Origin: Glossina fuscipes
Lineage: Eukaryota; Arthropoda; Insecta; Diptera; Glossinidae
Assembly (NCBI RefSeq): GCF_014805625.2
Contig: NW_023998415.1
Location: forward strand, 20,543,035 to 20,607,034
Length of the DNA: 64,000 nucleotides
Direction: 5' to 3'
The notes under the pieces are model-generated. The model ran no database searches, was not told where the DNA came from, and was given only the letters and a program-made list of their open reading frames with translations. Below, piece after piece: positions 11,487-24,469 of the stretch. Numbering within the stretch: position 1 is the first letter of the stretch; every line of letters starts with the position of its first letter. The translations under genes were made by a program, and so were the position numbers.

Positions 11487-12430
11487 ATTAAAGTGAATTC
11501 GAAATTTATAAATTTTTCTTAACAAAATTTGCAATTATTATATATATCAAGTTATCACTTATTACTATTAAGACATGCTTGACTGGTCTTTACTAATTAA
11601 TGCCCTCACACAGCCGTACATACACAATCTTGGTGACACAATTCTTTAATATTGAGAGGGCTTTTCAAAGAATTGAATTTATGTTAAGTTTTACAAAACA
11701 TTACAACTACACTGCACTACCAGACAATGAGGGTGAATGTTTTTCGTCAATTCTCTTGTCATGAACACCGTTTAGGGGAAATTTTCAAACAATTTAGTCA
11801 ATCCTTAGCTATCCATTTGTCTAGTCTTGCATGTGTCCTTACATTTTTTTCGCATTCATGCAGTTTTCTGTTCCAGAAATAACTTCTTCTTTTTTTTTTT
11901 TCCACCTTGTTTTATAACATAAAGCTTAAGGGTAAATCCGCTTAAAAGGAACATCACAAAATCCGCTCATCGATTTACGAACGATTATAGACTTTGTTTG
12001 CCGGTTCGCTAAGGTAAAAGTGATACTAAGGATTTTATATCAGACAAGCGCAGCCTCCTATATAATATTTAACGATAGATGCTGGGTGTCTAAGATTCAT
12101 TGCAATGGGCGAGTAAAGCTTTGCTACTTATTACTAAAATGCTTTCTATTATCAATAGCCATGCCATGCATGACAGATCTCCGAGTAAGTAATTTATGAA
12201 AAATCCCTCTTGAGAGTGGAACGCTTTGTATAAATTTGAAAGCAATTTAACTTTAATTTGCAATAGTTTTATATATCACTTTTCGGCTCTTCAGACAAAT
12301 ATTTCATTTCAAGTTCATTAAATTACTTTATATATATTTTCGTCTCTTTTACACTTTCATATAAGTTATTATCAACTCTCATATTTGAAAACTTTTGTTA
12401 ATTATTGTTCATGTACGAAGCGAAAAATGT

Positions 12431-12497
12431 AAAATAAAAATAAATAAATAAATGAATAAATAAATAAATAAATGAATAAATAAATAAATAAATAAAA
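12431..12497. repeat. (AAAT)n microsatellite
   Basis: A tetranucleotide array of TAAA units with a periodic TGAA variant at two positions, which suggests internal duplication of a larger unit. Confidence 0.9.
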
Positions 12498-12713
12498 GGA
12501 CCACATCACACGCCAACCAATAAATTATCAAATATTTTGTATATTTTTACATGAATGTAATATAAAAGTCAATAAATCTAAAAATGAAGCAAAACACGAA
12601 ACTGAGCATTTTGTTTGAATCGCTTTCCTATAAAAATAGAAAATGTTTCGTTTGTTTTTTGCTTGATTGCAAAGAAAAGTTCCGAAACAGAATAACACAA
12701 GCCAAACACATAG

Positions 12714-12714
<1 letters not shown>

Positions 12715-12748
<34 letters not shown>

Positions 12749-12784
12749 TACATACATACATACATACATACATACACACACAAA
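12715..12784. repeat. (CA)n-(CATA)n compound microsatellite
   Basis: About 14 CA units pass into about 9 CATA units and back to CA. This explains the Thr-His and Cys-Val rich open frames that overlap it. Confidence 0.95.
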
Positions 12785-14229
12785 AACGTACTTACCCAAT
12801 ATCAACAGCAGTTTGTTGTTGAACACAACAAAGCGTTGACGAGAGGGACTAGGAAGTTAAAGAGAAAAAAAAAAGACAGGCAGAGAAAGAGTAGAATAGA
12901 AGTTGGAAAGAAAACAGGATATAGCCCTCATCTGTTTTGCTAACACAGCCGTAGAAGGGTGTGTCAGATTTTGCAAAATGTATTAGAACGCCGCGCCGCC
13001 CTGGCTATATATGCTATGGTACGTACGTTTAAGGACCGGAAATAGGTATAGTATAGGAAATTTCAATTGTATAACAATGTTGTATATGCATGCATATACA
13101 CATATATACACGCAAACACACTTGTATACGTACACAAGTTGGTAGTTGTAGAGACAATCAACTGAAGAGGACAATTATAAAATTGTCAATGTTTTCGAGA
13201 AAAGTTAAGTTGTCTGTAACAATGTTGTCGTCATGATAATGACGATCATTAACATAAATAACGGACAAGTTTTTAAAATGAAATTAATAAAAACAAGTAA
13301 TTAATGATTTCGTTTTACGTGAATAAAAGAAAAAAGTCAAAATATAAAAGAACTAGAAATACTTTATTAAAAGGGGAAAGCGAAGGCTGCGACATGAGCA
13401 GAATGATCGATGATACGCGAATGCTGCCCCATCAAAGACAAAAACAATCGCTAATTGTAACTTTATGGACAAATCATATCCTCAAAGCAAAACTAATAAC
13501 TTAACGACACTAACAACAAACTAACCTAGTGAGCTTAACCTGAGCGCTTTGTAATGTAGTTATGTCAAATGTTTTAGCGCATCGCACACGAATTCTTTAC
13601 AATTGAAAACTTTTTTATGGGATATTGCTAAGTAATCACATTCTATGTGAACTTCTTATCTGCAATATAAGCGACAGTCATTAGCGATTTCCTTATCTTC
13701 ATTTTAGCAGACAACCACACGGAATGATCTTTCGCACGGGATGCGGCATAGAAAACTTCGCTCGGTTATTGTGTGTGCTGAAGGATTCAGCTCTGCTACA
13801 AATGACTGAAAAAGTTATTTCTATTCCGCCAAGAGTGAAGCTATGAAAAGAGAAATTTGCAAATAAAACTTGATATTAATATGTAGCAAGAGAGAGATTT
13901 TATATAACATCCATATAATTCAATACGTCATCAGAAAAAATGAAAAAAAAAAAATTCTATGCTGCTCAGATCAAACAGTAAAAAGACTTCTCTGTTTAAA
14001 TCTAATCGAGCAGTTTTTCCCGTTTTTTCGATTGCCAGCACCCTAGCTCGCATATGTGTTGGAGGGCATCCCAATATCTTTCTTAAATGGTTAATGAGAT
14101 AAGTATTTTTTTGACTCTGTTCAATTGATATAAAGAGACCGAGAATCCGAGAGTCCGAGATTTCTTTCCATTTTCGAGATTTGCATCGTTAAAGTTAAAA
14201 AATGCTTTCGATAGCCAGGCAAACTTATA

Positions 14230-14810
14230 AAGCTTCCACGCAAGTACGAACATTATAGTGAGACGGCGCCGATGCTTACATATCCTACATCACTTGGCCT
14301 ACAGCAGCTATTAGCTCGTTTTGGTAACAATACACCAAAAAGTACAAATCATTTTCATGCAAATCAAAAATTTTCATGAAAGCCCGCATATTGGATGGTT
14401 AGATTTTCTCTCCATACAAGAGTTTGCGGTCCGTGATAGCGCCCACACAACTAGAGATCCAAAATAAATAGATCTATGTGATCCAAATTAACTACTGTAC
14501 ATTTTTTTTGGCTGAGACGCTTCTATGAATTATTGAGATGTCATGAGACATCTAATATGGAACGAAGGAACAAGTAGACCGATGTGGTTCAAATTAGGTC
14601 CACGTCATTTTTTTATTTAATTACTATCATAAGTGAAGTTTCACCACAAAAAGAACTGGCAATTAGGGTTTATCATCAGAAATCAGAGAGACAGGCGGAC
14701 AGAAAGCCTTAGGTATAATAAAAGATGGGTCTATCTTAAGCTCTTCAGCGTGTTGCGTACGTCCGCACTGACGTAACATACTCAATACCACAAGTGGTGA
14801 AGGGAATAAA
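14230..14810 (-). repeat. Dispersed repeat family I, B-type tail
   Basis: On the minus strand this begins (about 14800) with the family I left-end landmarks: the CACTTGTGGTATTGAGTATG block, the ACGCAACACGCTGAAGAGCT block and AAGATAGACCCATCTTTTAT. It then has the GTCCGCCTGTCTC block near 14688-14700. It ends near 14235 with a sequence matching GGTGTAGGRTAT...TCGGC..CCC..CT...TACTTG, the B-type tail of the copies at 41.0 and 60.6 kb. The middle differs from those copies by indels. It is non-coding. Confidence 0.65.
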
Positions 14811-15169
14811 AATGTCTAAATCACTTTATCGGTTACGCAATTTCCTACCCAAACGAATTCTCTTCTATGTAGAACTAAAGCATTTCTAAATAACTTATCC
14901 AGAGCTTGTACACAATGCTTACTTTCTGTTTTGTCGATAAAAATAAGCATACAGATGTTAAAACACTGCAAAGGGACACGAGCCACCACTAAATACCGCC
15001 TATACCGCCCTACCTGTGTTCATATAAGGACTTTTTAAAAGGAAGCGTTACATTGGAAGCGGTCATTTTCATAAGCTTTCCTTGTCCTTGGGTCAAAAGA
15101 CATTAGTGCGCTAAATTTCATCGATTTATGTCCAATATTGCTATCGGTATGCTGAACATAATTCAATAA

Positions 15170-15290
15170 GACGACATGCAGAAAGTGATTCTAAATCAAT
15201 CCGTGTAATGAAAGGCGGATTTATCTTAAGTCCTGGTGGATGTTGCATGCATCCGCACAAACTTCATAAACCCACAAGTTATGTCCGATA
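15170..15290 (-). repeat. Dispersed repeat family I, left-end fragment
   Basis: Only the left end of family I is present, read on the minus strand: a CTTGTGGGTTTATGAAG block, TTTGTGCGGATGCATGCAAC, then CACCAGGACTTAAGATAAAT. It lies about 400 bases from the larger minus-strand copy at 14.2-14.8 kb. Confidence 0.65.
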
Positions 15291-18200
15291 TAACGAATAA
15301 TATATTGCATTCATTTAATCTGGAATTTCGAAAGTTCTGTCTGTAGATAGTTGGCATAGGAAAAAAATTTTCAAATCTCAAAAAGATTATACAATTTCTT
15401 ATCCCATTTTGAAAGCAAACCATGAAAGAAAACCATGTTTTAAAACAACGAAGGCAAGCGAAAAAATAGTGCTTCTAAACAAGTTCCGTGGCGTTGTTCT
15501 CAAATTTGCGAAAATATCGCTAATATATGCTAAAGCGAAATATATGCGTTAGCGAAATGAGCATTTAATGCAGGAGAAAAAAGGGATTGATAGGAAGCAG
15601 AGTAGCTAGAGAAGGGTTTTAAGCCTCTTTAGGCGGGTCGACGATGCACTCAATATTCTTTCGCACAAATAACAAAAAAAAAAGGCAACAAAACAATTAT
15701 TAATTTCTTTAGATTTTTTAAAGTTTACATCGACTTTAAATTGAAATATGCTAATTGAAGTTAAAGAGCTAGCCAAGCATTGATAATGCGGTTCCCACCT
15801 CTCTCTCTGTCAAAGTTGACTTAAAAAATAAATTTAAAGATTGCAAAAAGTTGTAGTGAATCTGTATAATAATCTATTGTTTAAAATGCTGGTAGGAACC
15901 GCATTTTGCTTAACGGCAAGAGTTCCAGTTTGATAAGCAGCCAAACAAAACCGAAAAAAAAAACGATTCGCACCAGGACGAAAATGGTGATATCGGTCAA
16001 AATTAATGTAACAAAAAAAAAAAAAAAAAAAAAAAAAGAAATAGGAAAGGAAAATTAGAAAAAAGGGGAGCCACACCATCAACACACGAACGACAAACGA
16101 CGGTAAGAAAATTATACACGATTTAATTTTCCACTTCAGTTATTTGCCAGGGTTGAATGATTTGGTTGTCGGTTTTAAATGATATCTTTTGCGTGGTTTT
16201 TCGCCTTTTACTTATGCTCGGTTCATCGTTGGCAAAGATTTGCGAGCAAAATTAATTAAAACAGTAATTTTTCCATAAACTATATAAACACAAGAGAGCG
16301 TTGATTATTTCCCATTTGCAAGAGGAACTAATTTCGCATTTAAGATATAAATGATTGTTAAGGAAGAAATCATTAATTATTTTAAAGTTGATTTTTTACA
16401 AGATAATTTTCCAAGTGCCGTTTTTCTTCATGTCTTTATTTCTTGCCTCGTTTAGATCGCTGTACGATAATTTTGCTATTAATGTTAATCACATCGACCG
16501 CGACGAATAACTCTGGTTAAACTGCCTTATATAGGATAGGCAAGTGTTATATTGGTTAGCTCGTTTTCCTACAGAAACAAATTGAAAGCAAGTGCGACTC
16601 AAAACGTTGAAATTTGTTAGACCTTGGCCGTAAATCGACTTTTGTAACGACTTCAGTAGAAGCGGAACTAAGAATGTGCGGTATTAAAAAAGCGATGATG
16701 ATACGTACTTACTGAATACTGCCCTGTTTTAAGAGAGCCATCGCCTAGCGCTTAAATGAATTGCTTGTATAAACTTTTTTCGCAGAGAGTTTTCTGTTCT
16801 AGAACATATTCGCTTAAAATGCACAGTCACAACAGCCCTAATGTATTGAAAAATGAGGTCAAATAAGATGATCTGCATTGGCAGGCATCATCAAGCTCAA
16901 AGGACATATAACATTTTACTGTCTACTGAAAATTTTATTAATAGAAAGCTTCTATAAATTTGTCAACATATTAAAGCAAAAAAAAAAATTATTTCCTAAT
17001 ATGCACACAGTCGCCACGCACTTTGTATTAGAAGCATTTACACTACAAAAAAAAAAAGCAGTAGAAGGATTGGCCTCGTTTGTGGAGTATTTATTTACTG
17101 CAAATATATTCTGACCCCGCCGTCATAGACGGGGACAAAGGAACGATGCCCAACGATGCAATGCACCGATGTCTTCTTTCGAAACCAAAGACGACTCATT
17201 CAGATTTACTATCAACGAACAAATAACGCGTAGTACACTAAGGACTTACCCGTGCTATCGGTGCAGATACTTCGTCACTACAAGAGAATCGATTTATTAT
17301 TAACAAATTTGGGTAACGGATTTAAAGGAAAAGAAAACTCTGAAGCCGATTTAAGTTTCGCGATATCGAGTAAGTTCGATTGTACTTTGATTATGTTATT
17401 CGGTCGAGATTCTTCAGTTAAGAAATGTTTCGTTCGATAATAAAGAAAATTACATACTTCATCGGCATCTGTAAACGCTCTCTTCATTCCGGGTAGTCCA
17501 TAGTTAACAGCAACCGAGAACCCTAAAACTATTCCTGGTTGGATTTTTAAAAGTGTAAGTAAACGGTGTATTTTATCATATGTGTATGTTGGGTACGCAA
17601 AATCCCTTATATTACTAATGCAATTACTGTTAGCTAACGTAAATCTTTAACCTAATAAGAAGACTCTCTTTTATACGTTTCACAAATAGATTTCATTTTC
17701 AATTTTCTAGATTTATTTTCGTTTTCTTTCTACTTTTCGAATAAGAGAAAAAATAAAAAAATGTAAGAAAAAACTGAACTTTTTGCATTTCATTATGCGA
17801 CAGTGAAATTACAATTTTTATGTAGAGTAGTGGCGTTAGTTGTTTTAGTTCGCTTTGCTTTTAGCCCAAAATTTTCTCAGCCATCCATTTATGTTGCTTC
17901 CCTGACTTCCTTTTAAAGCGTAAAGCTAACATACTTAAAGTTTAATTTTCACATAAGTTGTGAAATAAAGACAATCGAAAGTGTCGCTTTAGAAATCTAT
18001 CAACAATGAACCCACGGATCTTTATATATGTATATGTATATGTATATGCACATTAAAAATTGCTTGAGCAACTAGCTATCGCAGAGAAAAGAGGAGAATT
18101 GCTGGAAAGTTCGGTAAGAGAGGAAAAACGGGATATGTACACGAGATGCAACAACAATAAAAACTAAGTTATTTATTTTAAGGATAAAAGGAATTCAGTA

Positions 18201-19360
18201 GGACTTAAAAAAGTACGGATGAGTGGTGCTTCACCAACACAAGCAAATACACTTTACACATTAATAGTACTGAGAAAAATCATACACGATACACACGCAC
18301 GCGGGCAAATTTATACCAGATAAAGAAAGTGCAAAAAAAAAAAAAAAAGGAAAGACGAGAAATAAAAAAAGGAAAACTACAATACCCAACGAGTCTTCGA
18401 GTGTGAAACAAAAGACAAAAGAGTGTACTTAAGAACATACTCGTGAGGAGTTGAAAATGACGTTAAAGTAAACAAACGATAGCATAAACGAACAAATGAA
18501 TGAATGAACGAAGCAACGAACTTGCCGATGGAAGCAATCCTTAACCAACGCCATCAGAAAGAAAATAATTCTACAAAGAGAAGAAGACAAAGTGCTAGTA
18601 GATAAGCGACAAGAGAATATAAAGAAGAAGAAAAATAAATTTAAAATAATCGAGATAAGATTCTTCTCTGCACAAAAACTAAAAAAAGTAAGTAAATAAA
18701 TAAAAAATAATAAATAAATAAAATCTCAAAAACTGTTTGCCCCAAAGTCAAAGCGCATTAAATAATTTTAAAACAAGTAATTGACATTTTAATAATAAGA
18801 TTTTTGCCGAATAATTATGTCTGGCCAGGTATTGTTTTAATAGTTTTTGTGTTCTTTCTTTCAAATTTATTTCGTATTCGAAGGATGAAATGAAACAAAG
18901 CGTAAAGAAGAAAAGTATAAACCTTTAAACCCTTTACTGTAGCATATACAAAATCACGCATTATATTCCAGAGTCCAATGCACAAATAAGGGAAATTGCT
19001 GCTAATAATTATTATTGTCACTGTTACTGTTAAATTACTAGAAGTTTGTCGAAAGATCATACATAGTAAAGCGATCTGACATTTACTTAAAAAAAATTTT
19101 CGCCTGGAAAGGAAATTTGTGAGGGTATTGTGAACAATGTCATTCCATATCCCAAAGAGTGCTGTTAATGAAGGTACACGATCGGATAACGATCACCGCC
19201 GATTAACTGAAAATCATGTAGTTGCGGTCGTAGGCTTCCCACAATGATCCAGTACACAACGTTCAAATCAAAATCGTGAGTAGAAGAATATTATTGACAA
19301 GATGAGTGCCGCACTTGCTAACTTTTAATTCAGGCCAGGCCCAGTTTTCGGAAAGAAAAC
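15290..19360. other. Non-coding DNA, no gene recognised
   Basis: Short open frames only, none recognisable. Simple sequence includes a poly(A) run at 16013-16037, a GTATAT array at 18021-18049, an A-rich stretch near 18331-18385 and an AAAT array near 18690-18725. The overlapping frames at 17252-17487 on both strands are not recognised. Confidence 0.5.
18021..18050. repeat. (GTATAT)n microsatellite
   Basis: About four units of the hexamer TATATG/GTATAT in tandem. Confidence 0.85.
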
Positions 19361-19364
19361 ATTA

Positions 19365-19490
19365 TCTCTCGTCAGGACAGCGCTCCGTTTGATCTTCTCA
19401 GATACAAGTGAAAAGAATACGAAATGTTCAGATGTCCACACTATGCATTAATTATGGCTTTCTCTGACTTTCAGCTTTTCCCATAGCTAG
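19365..19490 (+). mobile_element. Mariner transposase relic, catalytic segment
   Basis: Plus-strand translation gives RQDSAP (about 19370-19387) and, in the same frame 30 residues after the Asp, HYALIMAFSDFQLFP (about 19436-19483). This aligns with the mariner signature QDNAP...PPYSPDLAPSDFHLFP. Both Asp residues at the second and third catalytic positions are kept. The spacing is 29 residues rather than 34, so about five codons have been lost, and one stop lies between them. Neighbouring coding blocks and ends are not recognisable. It is a short, dead fragment. Confidence 0.6.
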
Positions 19491-19939
19491 GAATTCTTCT
19501 TCTCATTTGAAGGGATTCTCTCATTACCAGTAATTCCAACTGAAAATGTCGGGAGAAATTCTCTTCAGTTCCTGAAATGGTACTTTTTGGAATATTCAGT
19601 GGGACTTCTTACGTGCATACAGTTTATTGTAATTGTGTTAACACAGACGTCCACGCTTTCCGCCTTCCGCCGTGAAAAGCGGAAGTGCCTTGCGAAATTG
19701 TAACGTCTACGAAAAATACGTTAAACTTGCGAAACGATAGTCTAAATATTGAGATCGAAACGATTGCAAAGCATTTACGAAATTCGCTTAAGATATTTTT
19801 AGTTTGAAATTTGCTCAGAGAACAAACATTGACAACACATTGACGTTAAGGTTGAGCTTTTAAGGCTCATATGAATTTTAAACAAAAACTTCTTTGTTTA
19901 TTTCACATTGCAATTCCCATCACCAAAGCTTGATTGTTG

Positions 19940-20270
19940 AAATTTTTGCATGCTGGAAGAAGCTTCAGAGACCCCACGAAATATGTACACTTTGGATCAG
20001 CACCGAATTCGATTTAAAGTATCCATCTGTCCGCCCGTCTAATGTTTGTTGCAAACATTCTCTTGGCCGCAAAAATGAAGCTATCGACTTGTAGGTAGGT
20101 ATAGGGAACTACGTGAACTGAGAAACGATTAAAAAATTGATTTTTTGCTCATTGCTCATAACCTACAGCAGACGAATGTACAAAAATTTCAACTTATACG
20201 TAACGGTTTTGTACAAAAATGGAGAAAATCGATCATGCCCCAACACCTTTATAACGCGCAGAGTCAAGCT
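19940..20270 (+). repeat. Dispersed repeat family II copy
   Basis: Landmarks shared with the copy at 38.56-38.76 kb (there reversed) are: GAAGCTTC followed by AGACCCC, a TATGTACACTTTGGATCAGC block, TTCGATTTAAAG, and CATCTGTCCGCCCGTCT. After these come TTGTTGCAAACATTCTCTTG and a longer body with TCAACTTATACG..AACGGTTTTG. The GAAGCTTC-to-CCGTC order is typical of a common fly repeat type (general knowledge). It is non-coding; a 66-codon frame across it is incidental. Confidence 0.6.
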
Positions 20271-21154
20271 TCTTTTCTAGCAAAACGAAAAATTAAAAAT
20301 CAAGATTAGGAAGAAAATAATATTTGCAAGTTTACAATCAATCAACTGTCGTCCAAGGTATGGAATACTTTTTGACCGTGAGCCAGTTAGGACGATCGTG
20401 GTATGATTTGTTTGTAAAAACACGTGTAGGGATTAGGGATAAAAATTTAAGAATTTAGAAAGACATCCATTTTAGGTCTGTTTTCATTTGACATTTATAC
20501 ACGTTAAAGTCCCCTTGTGAGAGTGTACGCATTTTTTAGGCACTTAAGATCCACGATGACATTGAACAGGCAACACTTTTAATTGTAGTTTACGTAAGTA
20601 GATGTGTACACGAACAAGAATTCCGTTAATTTTACCTCGTAAGGATTAGAAATAAGAGAATTAAAAAAATTGTTATGAAACGCAATTGAAAATAATCAAC
20701 GCTTAGAAAAGATTTCCATATTTAATTAATCAAAAAATTATTAAAGTGTTCTTTACGTTAATATGGTGACCCTTGGGATTCTTTTCTCTTTTCTCTCTTT
20801 TGTATCTCTTTTCTTTCTTTTTTTCTTTTTTTCTTTTTTTTTTTTTGATTTGAGAAAAACCTTCATTTTTAACGAACCCTTTTTATTACATACATACTAT
20901 GCAGATGCTGATGACTGTGATGATAATGGCATTAAAAGAAAGCATTTCATGTGATTAAAAAATGAACTTGCAGCATAAAAATTCTATACATTCACCAAAG
21001 GACTGAATGAATGATGAATGCAAGCAGACATTAAAAAAAAAAAAAAAAAAAGAAGAGAGCAGAACAAAACACTACAACTACTGACGATAACGTTGATGGT
21101 TATGGTGATAGTCATAGTGATGACGATGATATTTGTTAAATAAAAAAAAGATTG

Positions 21155-21195
21155 TATATATATATATACACATATATATGGATATAAATATATAA

Positions 21196-21235
<40 letters not shown>

Positions 21236-21260
21236 CAGATATATATCTGTTATATAATAT
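21155..21260. repeat. (TA)n array ending in a 28-bp palindrome
   Basis: Interrupted TA/CATA array from about 21155, with a long pure TA run at about 21200-21234. It ends in a perfect palindrome at 21229-21256, whose arms carry AACAGAT/ATCTGTT around a TATA centre. The core is more complex than TA slippage alone would give. Confidence 0.85.
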
Positions 21261-21831
21261 TGAAAAGGAAGTATGCAGAGGTGGAATTGAAAACAAAGCG
21301 TATAATGCACACACATACCCAAATGCTCATTTGCTCGCACATACACATATACATACACATTTTATATTTGCTTATATATGCAAATATTTTGTATGAAAAA
21401 TTTTACAAGCATTTGCATTTTTGCACACAAACATACACATACTCGCAATACAGTAAGTGAATGAATGATGAATGTGTTTTTAACAAACATCAGCAATACC
21501 ATCGTTCTTGTTTTTTAAGTAAAAAAATTCTCTTCTGCAAAATAAAAACCACTGACTGGAGATACATTTTTACTATATTTTTGTATTTGCAAACAGACCA
21601 TATGTTTGCCCATGTAAATATATGTATGTATGTACGGCGGCTCATTTCGGACTTTAGACAGTCCGCATACAGTCGCGCATATATACACGCAACTACATAC
21701 ATACTCTTACGCATACACACTTTTATTTAACAAATTCGTGCACGTACAAAACATGTGTAAAGTACTTACATTTCTGAGTAACACAGTAAAGCAGGCAAGC
21801 AAAATAAAAAAAAAAAACATACAAAATATAA

Positions 21832-21836
21832 ATATA

Positions 21837-21868
<32 letters not shown>
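21832..21868. repeat. (TA)n microsatellite
   Basis: About 15 TA units in a pure run. Confidence 0.95.
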
Positions 21869-21872
<4 letters not shown>

Positions 21873-22149
21873 TAACTCGAAAAAGACACAAATAGTTTTT
21901 TGTTAAAGCATAAAAAACAAAAGAGAAAGAAAAAAATTATTTTAAATGCGCACAAGACAAAAACTCAGAGGCAGACAAACGTATATAGACAGACAGAGAC
22001 ATTCAAACTGCATTTCTCTAAAAAGAGCATTAACCAGTGAAAAAGTAGACAAGCGATTTTTTTTCATACCCACCACCGACGGTATACTAGATTCGCCGAA
22101 TAATAATAAAAATAACGTAGAGAAAGATTCATTGAAGACGCTATAAAAT

Positions 22150-22190
22150 ATAAATAAATAAATAAATATATATATATATATATATATATT
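22150..22190. repeat. (AAAT)n-(TA)n compound microsatellite
   Basis: Three or four AAAT units run directly into about 12 TA units. Confidence 0.9.
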
Positions 22191-23139
22191 CCTGATTGCT
22201 CAGTTAGATATGCCCAATTATTTATATATCGTTCGCCGATCACACTATGGCTACACAACTTTATTTAAAAGTAATTTTTCAAAATCACTTTTATATTATA
22301 TGTCAGCGGTCACGTCCATCAGATACAAATAAAAAATTAATATTTAAAACTCCCAGCTAAGCTTCAATTAAACTTAATTATAGCAAGAACGTGTCAAATT
22401 ATAACATCTTCTGCAAGTACAGACGGAACGAATGAATATTGGTAGCCTAAGGCATCAGCAAAGTCGGTTTAAAAATAATTAAATAAAAAGTGATCGATCT
22501 CTAAACTGAATAAAAATCAATGAAGAGAACTCATTATCGGTGATGTGAGAATTTCGCAAACAATGTTACTCGGAATTTCCTTATAGCATATTTCTCATTA
22601 CCACACATAGGCAGTTAAAAAACAGGAGGGAAATATTATTTTATTTTCAATCGATCGGAAAAGCCAGTGCAACAGACATTTGATAGAATTTCATAACAAA
22701 ATTTGGTCGGGAACTAATATTATCCCCAAATATATAATGAAAGTAAAACCATTTACAAACAAGTTAATTTTATTTATTTATTTTTATTTTGGAAATGTAT
22801 TTATTTAATAAAAAGTAAATATGTTCTTAAATATTTATTTTCATAATCTGTCGTCTTAGTGATCAATAATTTAGCATATTTTACTTTTTGTACGTAAATT
22901 AAAACTCACTGTATAGAGTTTTTTTTCCATTTTCTCAATAGTGTATAGTACAAGCAAAAAAAAAAAAAAAAAAAGGAAAAATTGTAAACTTCCGTATAAT
23001 ACATCATTAAAATAAATATATGATTGTGCAAAAAGTTTTGCATATTATTATTATTTTACCTTTGCTAATGCATTTTATATAATATACTGTGAAAAAAAAA
23101 AAAAACAAAACAAAATAAAATATACACAAATACCTTCAC

Positions 23140-23140
<1 letters not shown>

Positions 23141-23180
<40 letters not shown>
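23141..23180. repeat. (TA)n microsatellite
   Basis: CATA units lead into about 16 TA units. An A-rich stretch (23089-23120) lies just upstream. Confidence 0.95.
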
Positions 23181-23181
<1 letters not shown>

Positions 23182-24469
23182 GATATAATATCTATGTTTA
23201 TATGAATGTAAACATGCAGCTATACACACATAAACATGGATGTCTTTTTTCAAATAAATGACTTACAGTTGCATACTTTAGGGGATAATGAATCAAAAGC
23301 TTTTCCATGAAAAAAACGCAACTTTTCTGCCATAATAGGTTTTATCAATAGATGATATTATACATCATAAAAATTTTAAATTTATTCATACCGATCAATG
23401 TCCAGGGATGCCAATGGGGAGGATAAGGTGAAAGATATGCTTATTGTTTTTTTGTTCAAAATGTGAAACTTTCTCAAGATATATCAATATTTGTGACCTG
23501 AGAGAACTCATGAATTCATTCAATATTTACACCGCTATTGCATTTGCCTACAGGCCTTCGGAATCCTTGTTATGTCCGGAAAACAACTTTTAGAAAAGTA
23601 GGCTTTGCGTATAGTATAAAAGTTATATCTGCATTGGAATAAGAATTTCTTTAACGCCCAATATCTGAAAGCAAACCGTGACAAATAGAGGTGGAGGTGA
23701 GTGATATTTGTACAAACGTTAATAACTGCAATGCAATGGGTTGTTTTAGTTCATTATCGATAGGATTTTTTTTAAAGCGACTTAAGACATCGCTACGAAT
23801 TACTTATTTTTATGTATTTATTTGCTTACATATGATATTCGCTATAATAATAAATCATTTAAGCTAGCATTAGGACTTAATATATCTAAAGAATGAATGA
23901 TGAGAAAAGAATAAGAAGAACAAGGTCCATTCTAGGTAGGAATGGACCCGTGCAAATATGCGAAACCTTACTTCTTTAACTTCTTTAATTAGAAGGCGTT
24001 CAGTTACAGTTTAGTTTCATCCATATTACATAATCTTAGGGGTAAGGACTTAGCCTAGTCACAACTCAAGTAAAGATCTTAAGCTACGAAATTAATAGAT
24101 GCAAAAAAAGCATTTTTCTTTATTTATACATGAATTACTATATTTAGCTTTTTAATTTATTTTAAACACACTTGCCTATTATTCTTCTTCTTTTTTTCTA
24201 TTATATGCTAATTTTAAAACAATTAGTATAAGATTTTCTATTAACATGTAATGAGTTCGACTGTAATTTTTTGTAGTTGAATTTCTTGTATAAGTGAATA
24301 AATAAATAAATGAAATAAAATAAGCAAAACACAAAATTGGAATTCCTCGTCTCAGTTCCGCAACTCTAGCGAAGTATATCGATTAAGAGTTCACCATATG
24401 AAATATCAGTTAGCAAGTTGGCGGAATGCATTCCAAAATTTAAATTTTAGCTAACAACTTACATCGGCA

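Larger units (their letters stand above)
10800..14230. other. Non-coding DNA rich in microsatellites
   Basis: No gene is recognised. Open frames around 12528-12943 are translations of the CA/CATA array read in several frames. The plus-strand frame at 13304-13504 is short and unrecognised. The microsatellites are listed separately. Confidence 0.55.
20280..24460. other. Non-coding DNA dominated by TA microsatellites
   Basis: No gene is recognised. Most open frames between 20763 and 23253 are translations of TA, CATA and homopolymer tracts (Tyr-Ile repeats). The stretch between 23.3 and 24.4 kb is plain AT-rich DNA with nothing recognisable. Confidence 0.55.

Noticed and set aside
12584..12943. 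119-codon frame with Thr-His repeats
   Set aside because: It is the CA/CATA microsatellite in frame. The flanks are Lys/Arg-rich low-complexity DNA.
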